Shown here: positions 8,236-15,825 of the stretch, piece by piece
Layout of the letters: each line of letters begins with the position of its first letter
Position numbering within the stretch: the stretch's first letter is position 1
Source of the DNA: Syntrophaceae bacterium UBA7520
Lineage (GTDB): Bacteria; Desulfobacterota; Syntrophia; Syntrophales; Smithellaceae
Length of the DNA: 26,062 nt
Direction of reading: 5' to 3'
Assembly (NCBI GenBank): GCA_002478265.1
Contig: DLNC01000002.1
Span: 1-26,062 of the forward strand
Program-made: the position numbers and the translations under genes
Notes under the pieces: generated by a model
Told to the model about the DNA's origin: nothing
Databases searched by the model: none
What the model saw: only the letters and a program-made list of their open reading frames with translations

Positions 8236-9507
8236 TTATTTCCTCCCCAGTTTTATGGCACAAAACTCTCCGCACATTGTGCATCCTTCTTCGTTGGCAC
8301 TTTTGCTTTTTTCCAGCAAAGCTGAGGCTTTTACCGGATCTATCGCCAGATCAACTTGTCCCTGCCAATCAAAATCTTTACGGTATTGTGACATTTTTTT
8401 ATCTCGTTCACGAGCTCCTTTTACGCCTTTCGCGATATCGGCGATATGCGCTGCTATCTTCGCGGCAATGACGCCATCACGCACATCCTGCAGTGTGGGC
8501 AACCTCAGATGCTCAGCCGGTGTGACATAACATAAAAAATCTGCACCGGCTGCTCCGGCAATTGCCCCGCCGATGGCGGAAGTAATATGATCGTATCCCG
8601 GAGCTATATCCGTCGGCAAAGGACCCAGCACATAAAAAGGCGCCTCCCGGCATATTTTTTTTTGCAATTGAATATTCGCCGTAATTTCATTAATCGGCAC
8701 ATGACCGGGGCCTTCAATCATAACCTGAACTCCCGCGTCCTGCGCGCGCCGGGCAAGTTCTCCCAGAATAACCAATTCAGCAATTTGCCCCTGATCAGTA
8801 GCGTCTTCAATTGCTCCCGGTCGCAGTCCGTCTCCCAGACTTAAAACCATGTCATAACGATAAGCGATTTCCAATAACCGGTCATAATATTCGTAAAGCG
8901 GGTTTTCTCTATTATTACAACGAATCCAATTTGCTATCATCGAGCCTCCGCGACTGACGATACCCAGCACCCTGCCCTGCGCCTCTAGCGCCGATACCGA
9001 TTCTCTGGTTACGCCGCAATGTACGGTGATAAAATCAACTCCATCCTTTCCGTTTTCTTCAATCACCTCAAAAATATCATCAGCGGTCATTTCCGATATG
9101 GCTTTTTTATTTTCTATCATTTTTACGGCCACCTGATATATAGGCACAGTGCCAATGGCCGCGGTCGATTTTTGAATAATCGCTCTCCTTATTTGCGCTA
9201 AATTACCGCCGGTGGATAAATCCATTACCGCGTCCGCGCCGGCATCAACGGCGATCTTCAATTTTTCCAGTTCCGCTTCTAAATCAGTATGATCTTTTGA
9301 TGTTCCGATATTAGCGTTTATTTTTGTGCGTAAGCCTTTACCTATTGCCAATGGTTTTATTGTTTTATGATGAACATTTCTGGTAATTACTATGCGGCCA
9401 TCGGCGATTCCCCGGCGAATATAATCCGCTTCAACGCCCTCTTCGCCAGCGCATATCTTCATTTCTTCCGTGATGACGCCTTTGCGGGCTTTTTCCAACT
9501 GTGTCAT
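8236..9507 (-). CDS. thiC: Phosphomethylpyrimidine synthase ThiC (short form)
   Basis: Radical SAM enzyme that rearranges aminoimidazole ribotide to HMP-phosphate, the pyrimidine half of thiamine. Recognisable blocks: INANIGTS (43-50), DAVMDLSTGG, IGTVPIYQ, FITVHCGVTRES, SRGGSMIANW, EGPGHVPINEI, VLGPLPTDIAPGYDHITSAIGGA and the C-terminal cluster motif with C409, C412 and C416. The spacing is CX2CX3C, one residue shorter than the CX2CX4C of E. coli-type ThiC. Length 423 is that of the short form lacking the long N-terminal domain. Its ATG immediately follows the thiD stop (TGAATG), with GGAGG about 6 bases upstream inside thiD, so translation is coupled. Alternative: the 5-hydroxybenzimidazole synthase BzaF, a ThiC paralogue in anaerobes; the TPP riboswitch and thiD neighbour favour ThiC. 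Confidence 0.93.
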   Translation of the reverse strand: MTQLEKARKGVITEEMKICAGEEGVEADYIRRGIADGRIVITRNVHHKTIKPLAIGKGLRTKINANIGTSKDHTDLEAELEKLKIAVDAGADAVMDLSTGGNLAQIRRAIIQKSTAAIGTVPIYQVAVKMIENKKAISEMTADDIFEVIEENGKDGVDFITVHCGVTRESVSALEAQGRVLGIVSRGGSMIANWIRCNNRENPLYEYYDRLLEIAYRYDMVLSLGDGLRPGAIEDATDQGQIAELVILGELARRAQDAGVQVMIEGPGHVPINEITANIQLQKKICREAPFYVLGPLPTDIAPGYDHITSAIGGAIAGAAGADFLCYVTPAEHLRLPTLQDVRDGVIAAKIAAHIADIAKGVKGARERDKKMSQYRKDFDWQGQVDLAIDPVKASALLEKSKSANEEGCTMCGEFCAIKLGRK

Positions 9508-10332
9508 TCATTCCCTCCCTGAAAAACTAAGTTCACCTGGACCAAATACATTAACCGAACCGATGCCTCTTCCCGGCTTAACCGAGTATTTTATTGCTTC
9601 TGTTATTGTGATTTTGGATTTTTTAACAGCATCGGGCATGCTCAAACCTCGAGCAAGAAACGCGGCCAAAGCAGCCGCAAAGGTGCATCCTGTTCCGTGC
9701 GTGTTTTTTGTGTTAATCCAAGCGGCACGATATTCATGATAATTTTTTCCATCAAATAATATATCAATGCTGCCTTTTTTCTTGCTTCCCGGCAAATGTC
9801 CTCCCTTTATTAAAACATTTTTCGCGCCCATATTAAAAATCGCTTCCGCCGCTTTTTTCATATAATCGACTGATTTAATCTTCTTTTTTGTCATAAATTC
9901 CGCTTCCGGGATGTTTGGCGTTACAACAAAGGCCAACGGCAGCAGATTATTTATCAATGCTTTTTTCGCCTTATCTTCGAGCAATTCATATCCATTCTTG
10001 GCAATCATCACCGGATCAATCACAACTTTTTTTAATTTATAATCTTTTATTTTTTCGGCGACTACTTCGATTATGCCTCTTTTTAATAACATCCCCGTTT
10101 TAATTGCATCCGCTCCAATATCGCTTAAAAGAACATCCATTTGCCTGGCGACGAATTGGGGCTTAACCTCAAACACATCATGGACGCCTAATGAATTTTG
10201 CGCGGTGAGCGCCGTAATCACGGATAGTCCGTAGCAGCCGCAAGCATGCACAGCTTTCAAATCCGCCTGAATTCCCGCGCCGGCGCTGGAATCCGAACCG
10301 CCAACGCACAGCACCCTGACCGGCTTTTTCAT
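9508..10332 (-). CDS. thiD: Hydroxymethylpyrimidine/phosphomethylpyrimidine kinase ThiD
   Basis: Phosphorylates HMP and HMP-phosphate to HMP-diphosphate for coupling to the thiazole. Ribokinase-like fold with GGSDSSAGAGIQAD (11-24), AIKTGML (77-82), VVIDPVM (103-109), TPNIPEAE (138-145), IKGGH (175-179) and the anion hole/catalytic NTHGTGC (C216). I start the gene at 10332, giving 274 residues: this ATG overlaps the stop of the pyrophosphokinase gene as ATGA, has GGAG 8 bases upstream, and yields the usual N-terminus (MKKPVRVLCVGG). A longer frame from 10371 adds 13 residues without a good ribosome-binding site. No ThiE domain is fused; thiE and the thiazole genes (thiG, thiS, thiH) are not in the window. 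Confidence 0.94.
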   Translation of the reverse strand: MKKPVRVLCVGGSDSSAGAGIQADLKAVHACGCYGLSVITALTAQNSLGVHDVFEVKPQFVARQMDVLLSDIGADAIKTGMLLKRGIIEVVAEKIKDYKLKKVVIDPVMIAKNGYELLEDKAKKALINNLLPLAFVVTPNIPEAEFMTKKKIKSVDYMKKAAEAIFNMGAKNVLIKGGHLPGSKKKGSIDILFDGKNYHEYRAAWINTKNTHGTGCTFAAALAAFLARGLSMPDAVKKSKITITEAIKYSVKPGRGIGSVNVFGPGELSFSGRE

Positions 10333-11003
10333 TGGACCGTCTCCGGAAATAAATTCTTCCGCCAATAACATACAATCAGAAGCACCCCCGATTGATATTC
10401 AATAACAGCGGGAGATTCCTTTATTATGTTACTGAGGCCGCGCGTTTGCCCCATACAAAGATTTTCCCTGCTCAGAGGATACGCAAATCCGCTAAGCGTT
10501 ATGCCGCATACTTCATCAGACAGCGGCAAGAGAGAAACCGTGCAGCCGACAGCATCAGTTATGGCGTCATTTTCCCGCGCGATAAATGCCTCGCAGAATT
10601 CATCGATTAATCTCGTATTGATACCGACCTGCCCGGCTTTAATCAAAAGATATACGTTGGCCAGTATGTGATCGATTCTTCCACCCAAAGCGCCCCAGAT
10701 ATATACTATTGCAGGCTTCAAATTGAATGCGTAATCCAACGCCAGTTCAGTATCGGTATAATCCTTATTGGCCGGATATCTTACTATTTCGACATTTTCT
10801 TTTTCATATTCATTAACCAGCTTTGTTTCCAGTGAATCCATATCTCCGATGATGACATCCGGCTTCATTCCATATTGGCGCAACTTTTTTGCCGCTCCGT
10901 CACAGCAAATGATTAAACGGTTTTCCAACGCGGCGAATTTTTGTTTAAAAAAGGAAAAATCTCCAAATCTACCGTTGCTCACAATGATGATATTTTTAAC
11001 CAT
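10329..11003 (-). CDS. thiN: Thiamine pyrophosphokinase
   Basis: Transfers pyrophosphate from ATP to thiamine, making ThDP; about 224 residues. Signatures: CDGAAKKLRQYG (34-45), DVIIGDMDS (49-57), YPANKDYTDTELAL (76-89) and GALGGRIDH (104-112) with metal- and substrate-binding acidic residues, followed by the smaller C-terminal beta domain. I chose the Met at 11003 (MVKNIIIVSNGR) because the only upstream Met, at 11036, lies inside the right arm of the riboswitch terminator hairpin, and the family N-terminus begins here. AGGGA precedes it by 4 bases, short but usable. It is the first gene after the TPP riboswitch and overlaps thiD by 4 bases. A pyrophosphokinase implies salvage of free thiamine as well as synthesis. 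Confidence 0.92.
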   Translation of the reverse strand: MVKNIIIVSNGRFGDFSFFKQKFAALENRLIICCDGAAKKLRQYGMKPDVIIGDMDSLETKLVNEYEKENVEIVRYPANKDYTDTELALDYAFNLKPAIVYIWGALGGRIDHILANVYLLIKAGQVGINTRLIDEFCEAFIARENDAITDAVGCTVSLLPLSDEVCGITLSGFAYPLSRENLCMGQTRGLSNIIKESPAVIEYQSGVLLIVCYWRKNLFPETVQ

Positions 11004-11025
11004 ACTGTCCCTGCTTGCCCGAAAC

Positions 11026-11065
11026 AAAAAGGCCATACCCTTTTACCTTACTTAGGATATGGCCT
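11026..11065 (-). terminator. Intrinsic terminator, expression platform of the TPP riboswitch
   Basis: Minus-strand arms AGGCCATATCC (11065-11055) and GGGTATGGCCT (11040-11030) pair over 11 bp with one G-U, a 14-base loop, and a TTTTT run right after the stem. Position between the aptamer and the pyrophosphokinase start marks it as the switch-controlled terminator: bound TPP should favour it and stop transcription of the thiamine operon. Confidence 0.85.
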
Positions 11066-11079
11066 ATATATTTTTTTCT

Positions 11080-11153
11080 GCCACTCCCTACGCCGGCATT
11101 ACCCGGGTCAGGTTCTAAGGGTATAATCTCAGCCTTCATCGGCACCCCTGTAT
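11080..11153 (-). ncRNA. TPP riboswitch aptamer (THI element)
   Basis: Read on the minus strand, it has the conserved THI-box order: CAGGGGTGCC, GGCTGAGATTATACCC, GAACCTGA, then the GGGTAATGCCGGCG and TAGGGAG closing segments. The CUGAGA and ACCUGA cores that clamp the pyrimidine ring and the distal GxGNxxxxGGGG-like face are intact. It precedes pyrophosphokinase-thiD-thiC and is followed by an intrinsic terminator, so it should repress that operon by premature termination when TPP is plentiful. Confidence 0.95.
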
Positions 11154-11156
11154 CAA

Positions 11157-11185
11157 AATTTATTACATAAACCCTCAAAAAGCAA
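11157..11185 (-). promoter_or_regulatory. Candidate promoter of the thiamine operon
   Basis: Minus strand: TTGCTT (11185-11180), 17-base spacer, TAAATT (11162-11157). Matches are 3/6 and 4/6, but placement is right: the start would fall just 5' of the TPP aptamer, between it and the DUF1523 gene stop. Confidence 0.4.
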
Positions 11186-11193
11186 ATACTTAA

Positions 11194-11553
11194 TTACTGA
11201 TCGCCGTTCTTTCCCGGCTTTATTTCCTCGATGCTTACCACGTTTTCATACATGGAAAACAGCGGTATGCGCCAGCCGTATTTTTTTATTCTCACATATT
11301 TATCCCTCAGCTTAATAGCGTCATTCTGAACGGTGCCGGAATCGAATTTTAACCGATAACGAGCGTCGTAATTGACAAAAGGCCTGTATTCAGTAGCGAT
11401 CATGAACCTGCCGTCAACTTTGGTCATTTGCGCATCGGTGATTCTCGTCACAACTTCATCAGTAATAAAATAACTATAAACAACAAGCGTCATCAATGCC
11501 AGAACAGCCAATAAAGTTATTTTGATACTGAATCCTTTAAAGAATCCGGACAT
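11194..11553 (-). CDS. DUF1523 family single-pass membrane protein
   Basis: A 119-residue protein with one N-terminal membrane helix (about 11-30, ITLLAVLALMTLVVYSYFI) and a soluble, probably periplasmic remainder. The stretches TRITDAQMTKVDGRFMIATE and VRIKKYGWRIPLFSMYENVVSIEEI match what I recall of DUF1523, whose function is unknown. A GGAG Shine-Dalgarno lies 8 bases before the ATG at 11553. It starts 20 bases after the stop of the preceding minus-strand gene, so the two small membrane proteins form a pair. It ends about 40 bases before the TPP riboswitch and might contribute read-through into the leader. No catalytic residues are visible. Confidence 0.8.
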   Translation of the reverse strand: MSGFFKGFSIKITLLAVLALMTLVVYSYFITDEVVTRITDAQMTKVDGRFMIATEYRPFVNYDARYRLKFDSGTVQNDAIKLRDKYVRIKKYGWRIPLFSMYENVVSIEEIKPGKNGDQ

Positions 11554-11573
11554 ATCTTTTTCTCCAAGTTAAA

Positions 11574-11900
11574 CTACTGCTTTTTTCGCATATTTTTTAA
11601 TGCGGCAACTTTTTCTTTATCCAAATAATATCTGCTGTTCGTCGCTTTGATGACAATCCCTTCGGAAATTAAAACATTTAAAGCGCGCGGTCGCATATTT
11701 TTCGTGCCTACCCTGAAGAAATTCTGCCTGTCTTCCTGCATCGGAACAGATCTGGCTTCACTGAAAGCTCTCGACTCTTCCATCTCTGCGATAATTTTAA
11801 AACATAATCTTCTTATTCCCAAGCCCCCGAGATACAGGGCGAGAAAAACAAATAAGACGAAACCGACGACGAACAGTAATATTTGGATATAAACCGGCAT
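11574..11900 (-). CDS. Small membrane-anchored protein with possible winged-helix tail
   Basis: A 108-residue protein: an N-terminal membrane helix (about 5-28), then a charged region and a C-terminal segment (about 62-105) FFRVGTKNMRPRALNVLI followed by GIVIKATNSRYYLDKEKV. That last part reads like a helix-turn-helix plus beta-wing, as in small transcription factors, but no family is recognised. The ATG at 11900 is odd: AAAAGG abuts it with no spacer, so the start is uncertain; a later start would shorten or remove the membrane helix. It is the first gene of a pair with the DUF1523 gene and diverges from the dehydratase cluster across 223 bases, so a regulatory link to that cluster is possible but unproven. 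Confidence 0.6.
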   Translation of the reverse strand: MPVYIQILLFVVGFVLFVFLALYLGGLGIRRLCFKIIAEMEESRAFSEARSVPMQEDRQNFFRVGTKNMRPRALNVLISEGIVIKATNSRYYLDKEKVAALKNMRKKQ

Positions 11901-11943
11901 CCTTTTTCTTTTCCGAGTATTCTTTTTTGTTTATATTATCATA

Positions 11944-11972
11944 TTAAGCACGGTAAATGAATACCTTATAAT
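11944..11972 (+). promoter_or_regulatory. Candidate promoter of the dehydratase-xsc cluster
   Basis: An exact TATAAT (11967-11972) with TTAAGC (3/6 match to -35) 17 bases upstream, in the 223-base divergent region. It would give a leader of about 145 bases before 12124. Minus-strand sequence in the same AT-rich patch could serve the divergent membrane-protein pair. I saw no clear operator palindrome here. Confidence 0.35.
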
Positions 11973-12123
11973 ATCAATGACGCCTTCCGAATAAATCTAT
12001 TTCTTTACAAATTAGTTTAAAAGAGTTATTTATTATGAGCGATTTTGTGGCCTTAACTCATGTTCAAACTAGTCAGCAGCAATCAGAAACACTGTCGTGA
12101 AAACAACCGGAAAACAGTAAGAT

Positions 12124-13233
12124 ATGCACGCGTTTGATGAAATAAAGGCGCTCAGGAAGGACATCTCGAAAACTATCGGTTGTTTTCCTCTATATCCGCC
12201 GCTTGAACTCTTTCATAGTATGGGCTTTACACCTTTTGTTTTCTGGGATCTTAGACATTTCATTAATTCCTTTAATACCGCCGACAAGCATCTTCAAGCA
12301 TATGCATGTTCGGTTTCCCGGCGTCTTGTCGAATTTATTTGTTCAACGCCAGATGATATCATCGATGCTCTTTTTATGTATAACGCCTGTGATACCCTGC
12401 GCAATCTCCCGGAAATCATCAATTGTTGTCTTCAGGAAAAAGTCAACAAGCCTCGTATCTTCAAGATGCATATACCAATGGCGCCGGAAGAACAAACCAA
12501 AACAACCGACTACCTGAGCGGAAGAATCACCGCGCTGATACGCGAATTGGAAGAATCATTCGGCGTTTCTTTTTCACCAGAAAGGTTTCGTCAAAGTATC
12601 GCCCTCTACCGTAAAATGCGCTTACTAAATGAAAAGCTCGAGAAGATGGTTGCGCAAAATATAATAAGCTATAATTTATTTTCTTTGATCACCCGAAAAG
12701 GACTTTTCGCCAAAATAGAAAACCACATAGAAGAAATGGAATCCATCGCCGCTAATCATTCGTCATCGCCGAAAAATAAACATGATGTCCCGACTGCTTC
12801 CGTCATCATCAGCGGTATACTTCCTCCGCCGCCATCTTTGATTGATGCGCTCGAAAATTATGAGATTCGCATCGTCGGAAATGATATCGCCACGCAGCGC
12901 CGGTCGTACGCATATACGCCAGGCGATACCGGCGATCCCTGCCTCTACTACAGGGATTTCTATCACCACCACTTCCCCTGCCCAACTTTACTCTACAAGA
13001 GCGATCAACGCCTTGCAGCAATAAAGAATCTCATATACAATACGCGAGCCAGGGGATTCATATTTATCGGAGAGAAGTTTTGTGAATACGAGTATTTTGA
13101 AATTCCTTATCTGGAAAAAAAATTGCGGGAAATGGGCGTTTTTACCCTGCACCTGGAAATTTCCGTTGATGATGAAAGTGGCGCAAATTACATGACGCGC
13201 CTTGAAGCTTTTGCCGAATTGCTGAAATCATAA
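12124..13233 (+). CDS. 2-hydroxyacyl-CoA dehydratase family subunit (HgdB/BcrC-like)
   Basis: One of two Fe-S subunits of the 2-hydroxyacyl-CoA dehydratase/benzoyl-CoA reductase family (PF06050), 369 residues. The N-terminal block GCFPLYPPLELFHSMGF, then DKHLQAYACSVSRR (C62), YNACDTLRNLPE (C89) and GEKFCEYEYFEIP (C320) match the family; these three Cys are the expected [4Fe-4S] ligands, the fourth site being open for substrate. Characterised relatives remove water from 2-hydroxyacyl-CoA through a ketyl radical after one-electron activation by an ATP-driven activator (HgdC type), or reduce benzoyl-CoA. No activator is encoded in the window. The ribosome-binding site is weak (AAG near the ATG). 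First gene of the plus-strand cluster, 5 bases before the partner subunit. Substrate unknown. Confidence 0.88.
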   Translation: MHAFDEIKALRKDISKTIGCFPLYPPLELFHSMGFTPFVFWDLRHFINSFNTADKHLQAYACSVSRRLVEFICSTPDDIIDALFMYNACDTLRNLPEIINCCLQEKVNKPRIFKMHIPMAPEEQTKTTDYLSGRITALIRELEESFGVSFSPERFRQSIALYRKMRLLNEKLEKMVAQNIISYNLFSLITRKGLFAKIENHIEEMESIAANHSSSPKNKHDVPTASVIISGILPPPPSLIDALENYEIRIVGNDIATQRRSYAYTPGDTGDPCLYYRDFYHHHFPCPTLLYKSDQRLAAIKNLIYNTRARGFIFIGEKFCEYEYFEIPYLEKKLREMGVFTLHLEISVDDESGANYMTRLEAFAELLKS

Positions 13234-13238
13234 TTTAA

Positions 13239-14540
13239 GTGGCTGATTTACCTAACAATAATACGCAGCATCCCCTACGCAGGAAAAGCGCCGCTGGCAT
13301 GCGTTTAAGCAAAATAATGCAAAATGACTACCTGCGCCTCCATCAGAAAGCGGAGAAAGGTGCTTTTGTTGTATGGATCGCCATAGTGGTGCCCGCCGAA
13401 TTATTCAGCGGCTTTGAAAATGTCGTTTACGCCGTTCCAGAAAGCCACGCCGCCATGAGCGCGGGCAAGGGAGTTGGCCCTCTTCAGTGCGAAAAGGCGG
13501 AAAATAACGGTTATTCTCCGGATCTCTGCTCCTATGCCCGGATTGATTTAGGCACCTCTTTTGACGGCGGCAAGGACTCTCCAACCTTTGGCTTGCCTAA
13601 ACCTCACCTTCTCATCTCTGATAATAACAACTGCTCTCTGCTCGTGAAATGGTTCGATGTCTATCATCGCGAATGGGGAATACCGCATTTTATCCTGGAT
13701 GTCCCCTTTTGTTATGAAACGCAGAAGGAAGAGGACCTGCGCTACATATTATCTCAGTATCAAGACATTATTAAAATAATTGAGAGCATGAGCGGTCAAA
13801 GGTTTGACTATTACCGATTCATCGAAGCAGTGCAAAATTCCCATGAAGCGCTATTTCACTGGAAAAGATTTCTTTCCGCCGCCGCGCATAAACCATCGGG
13901 AATCACGGTTTTTGATTCGTTCGTGCAAATGGCGCCTTTTTTGACCTCCCGCGGGACAAAAGAACTTGCCGAACATTACCGTCTTCTCGCAGACGAAACG
14001 CTGGAAAACGTCTCCCGGGGAATTTTCCCCGTGCCTGATGAAAAATATCGTCTGCTTTGGGACAATATCGCGCCCTGGCATCAACTAAACAAAATGTCGG
14101 CGCGCTTGGCTGAACTTAATGCCAATATTATAGCCGCTTCCTATACCTATTGTATGGGCAGCGTTGAGGGAGAAATTGACCTGTATAATTACGACGGCGC
14201 TGATCCTCTACGCTATCTGGCGCGCACGCAAAATTTTTCCGTCTGTCCTCATGGTCTCGAACTCCGTTTTCAATCTATGAAAAAAGCAATAGCGTCTATG
14301 GGCATCGACGGTATCATCTTCGCCAGTAACCGCAGCTGCAAAGTTTACTCCCTCATGCAGATGGACCTCTTAAAACGCGCCACAGATAGTCTTGGCGTGC
14401 CTGCCGTGATGATCGATATTGATCACGCAGATGCTAGAAAATACACAGAGGAAAATGTTTTTTTACGCGTCGAAGCATTACTGGAGCTGATCGATGCAAA
14501 AAGGAACGCTCTTGCGCGGGCCCATCACAAAGAAGGATAA
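13239..14540 (+). CDS. 2-hydroxyacyl-CoA dehydratase family partner subunit (HgdA/BcrB-like)
   Basis: The second subunit of the pair, 433 residues from a GTG at 13239. Family features: VVWIAIVVPAELFSGFENVVY, GYSPDLCSYARIDLG (C97), SYTYCMGSVEGE (C305), FASNRSCKVYSLMQ (C367) and VMIDIDHADARKYTEENVFLRVEAL, the last being the typical C-terminal block. C97, C305 and C367 are the probable cluster ligands, so both subunits appear able to hold a cluster. The GTG lacks a clear Shine-Dalgarno; expression may depend on coupling to the gene 5 bases upstream, or start at the in-frame ATG near 13299. It is followed after 22 bases by ackA. Benzoyl-CoA reductase-like or double-cubane proteins are alternatives; the genomic company (AckA, Xsc) fits neither well. 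Confidence 0.87.
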   Translation: MADLPNNNTQHPLRRKSAAGMRLSKIMQNDYLRLHQKAEKGAFVVWIAIVVPAELFSGFENVVYAVPESHAAMSAGKGVGPLQCEKAENNGYSPDLCSYARIDLGTSFDGGKDSPTFGLPKPHLLISDNNNCSLLVKWFDVYHREWGIPHFILDVPFCYETQKEEDLRYILSQYQDIIKIIESMSGQRFDYYRFIEAVQNSHEALFHWKRFLSAAAHKPSGITVFDSFVQMAPFLTSRGTKELAEHYRLLADETLENVSRGIFPVPDEKYRLLWDNIAPWHQLNKMSARLAELNANIIAASYTYCMGSVEGEIDLYNYDGADPLRYLARTQNFSVCPHGLELRFQSMKKAIASMGIDGIIFASNRSCKVYSLMQMDLLKRATDSLGVPAVMIDIDHADARKYTEENVFLRVEALLELIDAKRNALARAHHKEG

Positions 14541-14562
14541 CATAATAATTTAGGCGGCATTA

Positions 14563-15768
14563 ATGAAAATCCTTGTTCTGAATTGCGGCAGTTCCTCACT
14601 AAAGTATAAGCTATTTGACATGCAGACAAACGCGGAACTTGCCAGAGGACAGGCTGATCGCGTTGGCTTACCTGAAGCTGCCTTCCGTCATGAATACAAA
14701 CAGAACAAAACATTCATCGATGACAAGCCGGTGAAAAATCATCATGAAGCGGTTCATGCCCTGTTAGACTTTCTATTGAATAAAGATAATGATATCCTCA
14801 CCGAGATAAATGCGATTGACGGTGTCGGTCACAGAGTAGTTCACGGCGGAGATTCCTTTCAGGCATCTGTTGTCGTCGATCAATCCACGCGCAAGCTTCT
14901 GGAAAACACAAAAATACTGGCGCCGCTGCATAATCCACCCAACCTGATGGGAATAGATATCTGCACTTCTTTGATGCCTTCCGTACCCCAGGTCGCGGTA
15001 TTTGACACGGCTTTTCACCACTCTATGCCCGCCTATGCCTACACATACGCCATTCCCTATAAATATTACGAACAAGACCACGTCCGCAAATACGGTTTTC
15101 ACGGCATATCACATCAGTACGCCGCTTTGCGCGCGGCGGAGATTCTTGAAGAAAAATTAGAGAATTTACGGATTATTACCTGTCATCTGGGGGCCGGCTC
15201 CAGTCTTTGCGCCATTTGTGGAGGAAAATCACGAGACACTTCCATGGGTTTCACGCCCCTCTCCGGAATTGTAATGTCCACGCGCTGCGGCGATATTGAC
15301 CCGGCTATTGTCACTTTTATCGCCGAAAAGGAAAAAATCTCTATTTCTGCAGTGATGAATATACTGAATCGCCAAAGCGGCGTTTTGGGCATTTCCGGCG
15401 TTTCGCCTGATTTTCGCGACCTGGAAAAAGAAGCGAGTATGGGCAATAAACGCGCTCATCTGGCGCTTATGGTCTACGCCTACAGCGCGGCCCGTGGCAT
15501 TGCTTCTCTTATACCGGCCATCAGCGGCCTTGACGCGTTGGTTTTTACCGCCGGCATCGGCGAACATTCTTTGGCAATGCGCGAACGCATTTGTGAATTT
15601 CTTTTCTGGATGGATATCGTCCTGGATAAGAAAATGAACGCAACTTTGGATATTGAAGGACTTATATCATCAAGCGAATCAAAGGTAAAAATTATTGTTA
15701 TACCCACAAATGAAGAGATAATGATCGCGCGCGAAACTTGCGCGCTCTTAAAAAATAATGCTCATTAA
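14563..15768 (+). CDS. ackA: Acetate kinase
   Basis: Makes ATP and acetate from acetyl phosphate; cytoplasmic, ASKHA fold, 401 residues as expected. Motifs: MKILVLNCGSSSLKYKLF (N7), VGHRVVHGG (catalytic Arg), FDTAFHHSMP (catalytic Asp), YGFHGISHQY, CHLGAGSSLCAI, MSTRCGDIDPA (second catalytic Arg; the usual Ser is Cys here), FTAGIGEHS and PTNEEIMIARET with the metal-binding Glu. An AGGCGG ribosome site lies 5 bases before the ATG. Gene order matters: xsc follows 57 bases later and produces acetyl phosphate, so the pair forms a substrate-level phosphorylation module, as known from taurine fermentation in Desulfonispora. Propionate or butyrate kinase activity is the main alternative. No phosphotransacetylase (pta) is nearby. 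Confidence 0.94.
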   Translation: MKILVLNCGSSSLKYKLFDMQTNAELARGQADRVGLPEAAFRHEYKQNKTFIDDKPVKNHHEAVHALLDFLLNKDNDILTEINAIDGVGHRVVHGGDSFQASVVVDQSTRKLLENTKILAPLHNPPNLMGIDICTSLMPSVPQVAVFDTAFHHSMPAYAYTYAIPYKYYEQDHVRKYGFHGISHQYAALRAAEILEEKLENLRIITCHLGAGSSLCAICGGKSRDTSMGFTPLSGIVMSTRCGDIDPAIVTFIAEKEKISISAVMNILNRQSGVLGISGVSPDFRDLEKEASMGNKRAHLALMVYAYSAARGIASLIPAISGLDALVFTAGIGEHSLAMRERICEFLFWMDIVLDKKMNATLDIEGLISSSESKVKIIVIPTNEEIMIARETCALLKNNAH

Positions 15769-15813
15769 TAAATGCGCTCACTCGCAGGCATTTTTAATTC
15801 TATCACCACTACC

Positions 15814-15819
15814 GGAGGT
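15814..15819 (+). promoter_or_regulatory. Shine-Dalgarno deciding the xsc start
   Basis: GGAGGT, 6 bases before the ATG at 15826. An in-frame ATG at 15772 only adds 18 atypical residues and has no ribosome site. Confidence 0.8.
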
Positions 15820-15825
15820 TTAAAA

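Noticed and set aside
12035..12100. 21-codon open frame upstream of the dehydratase genes (possible leader peptide)
   Set aside because: No convincing ribosome site, codon run or attenuator hairpin; the composition is unremarkable.
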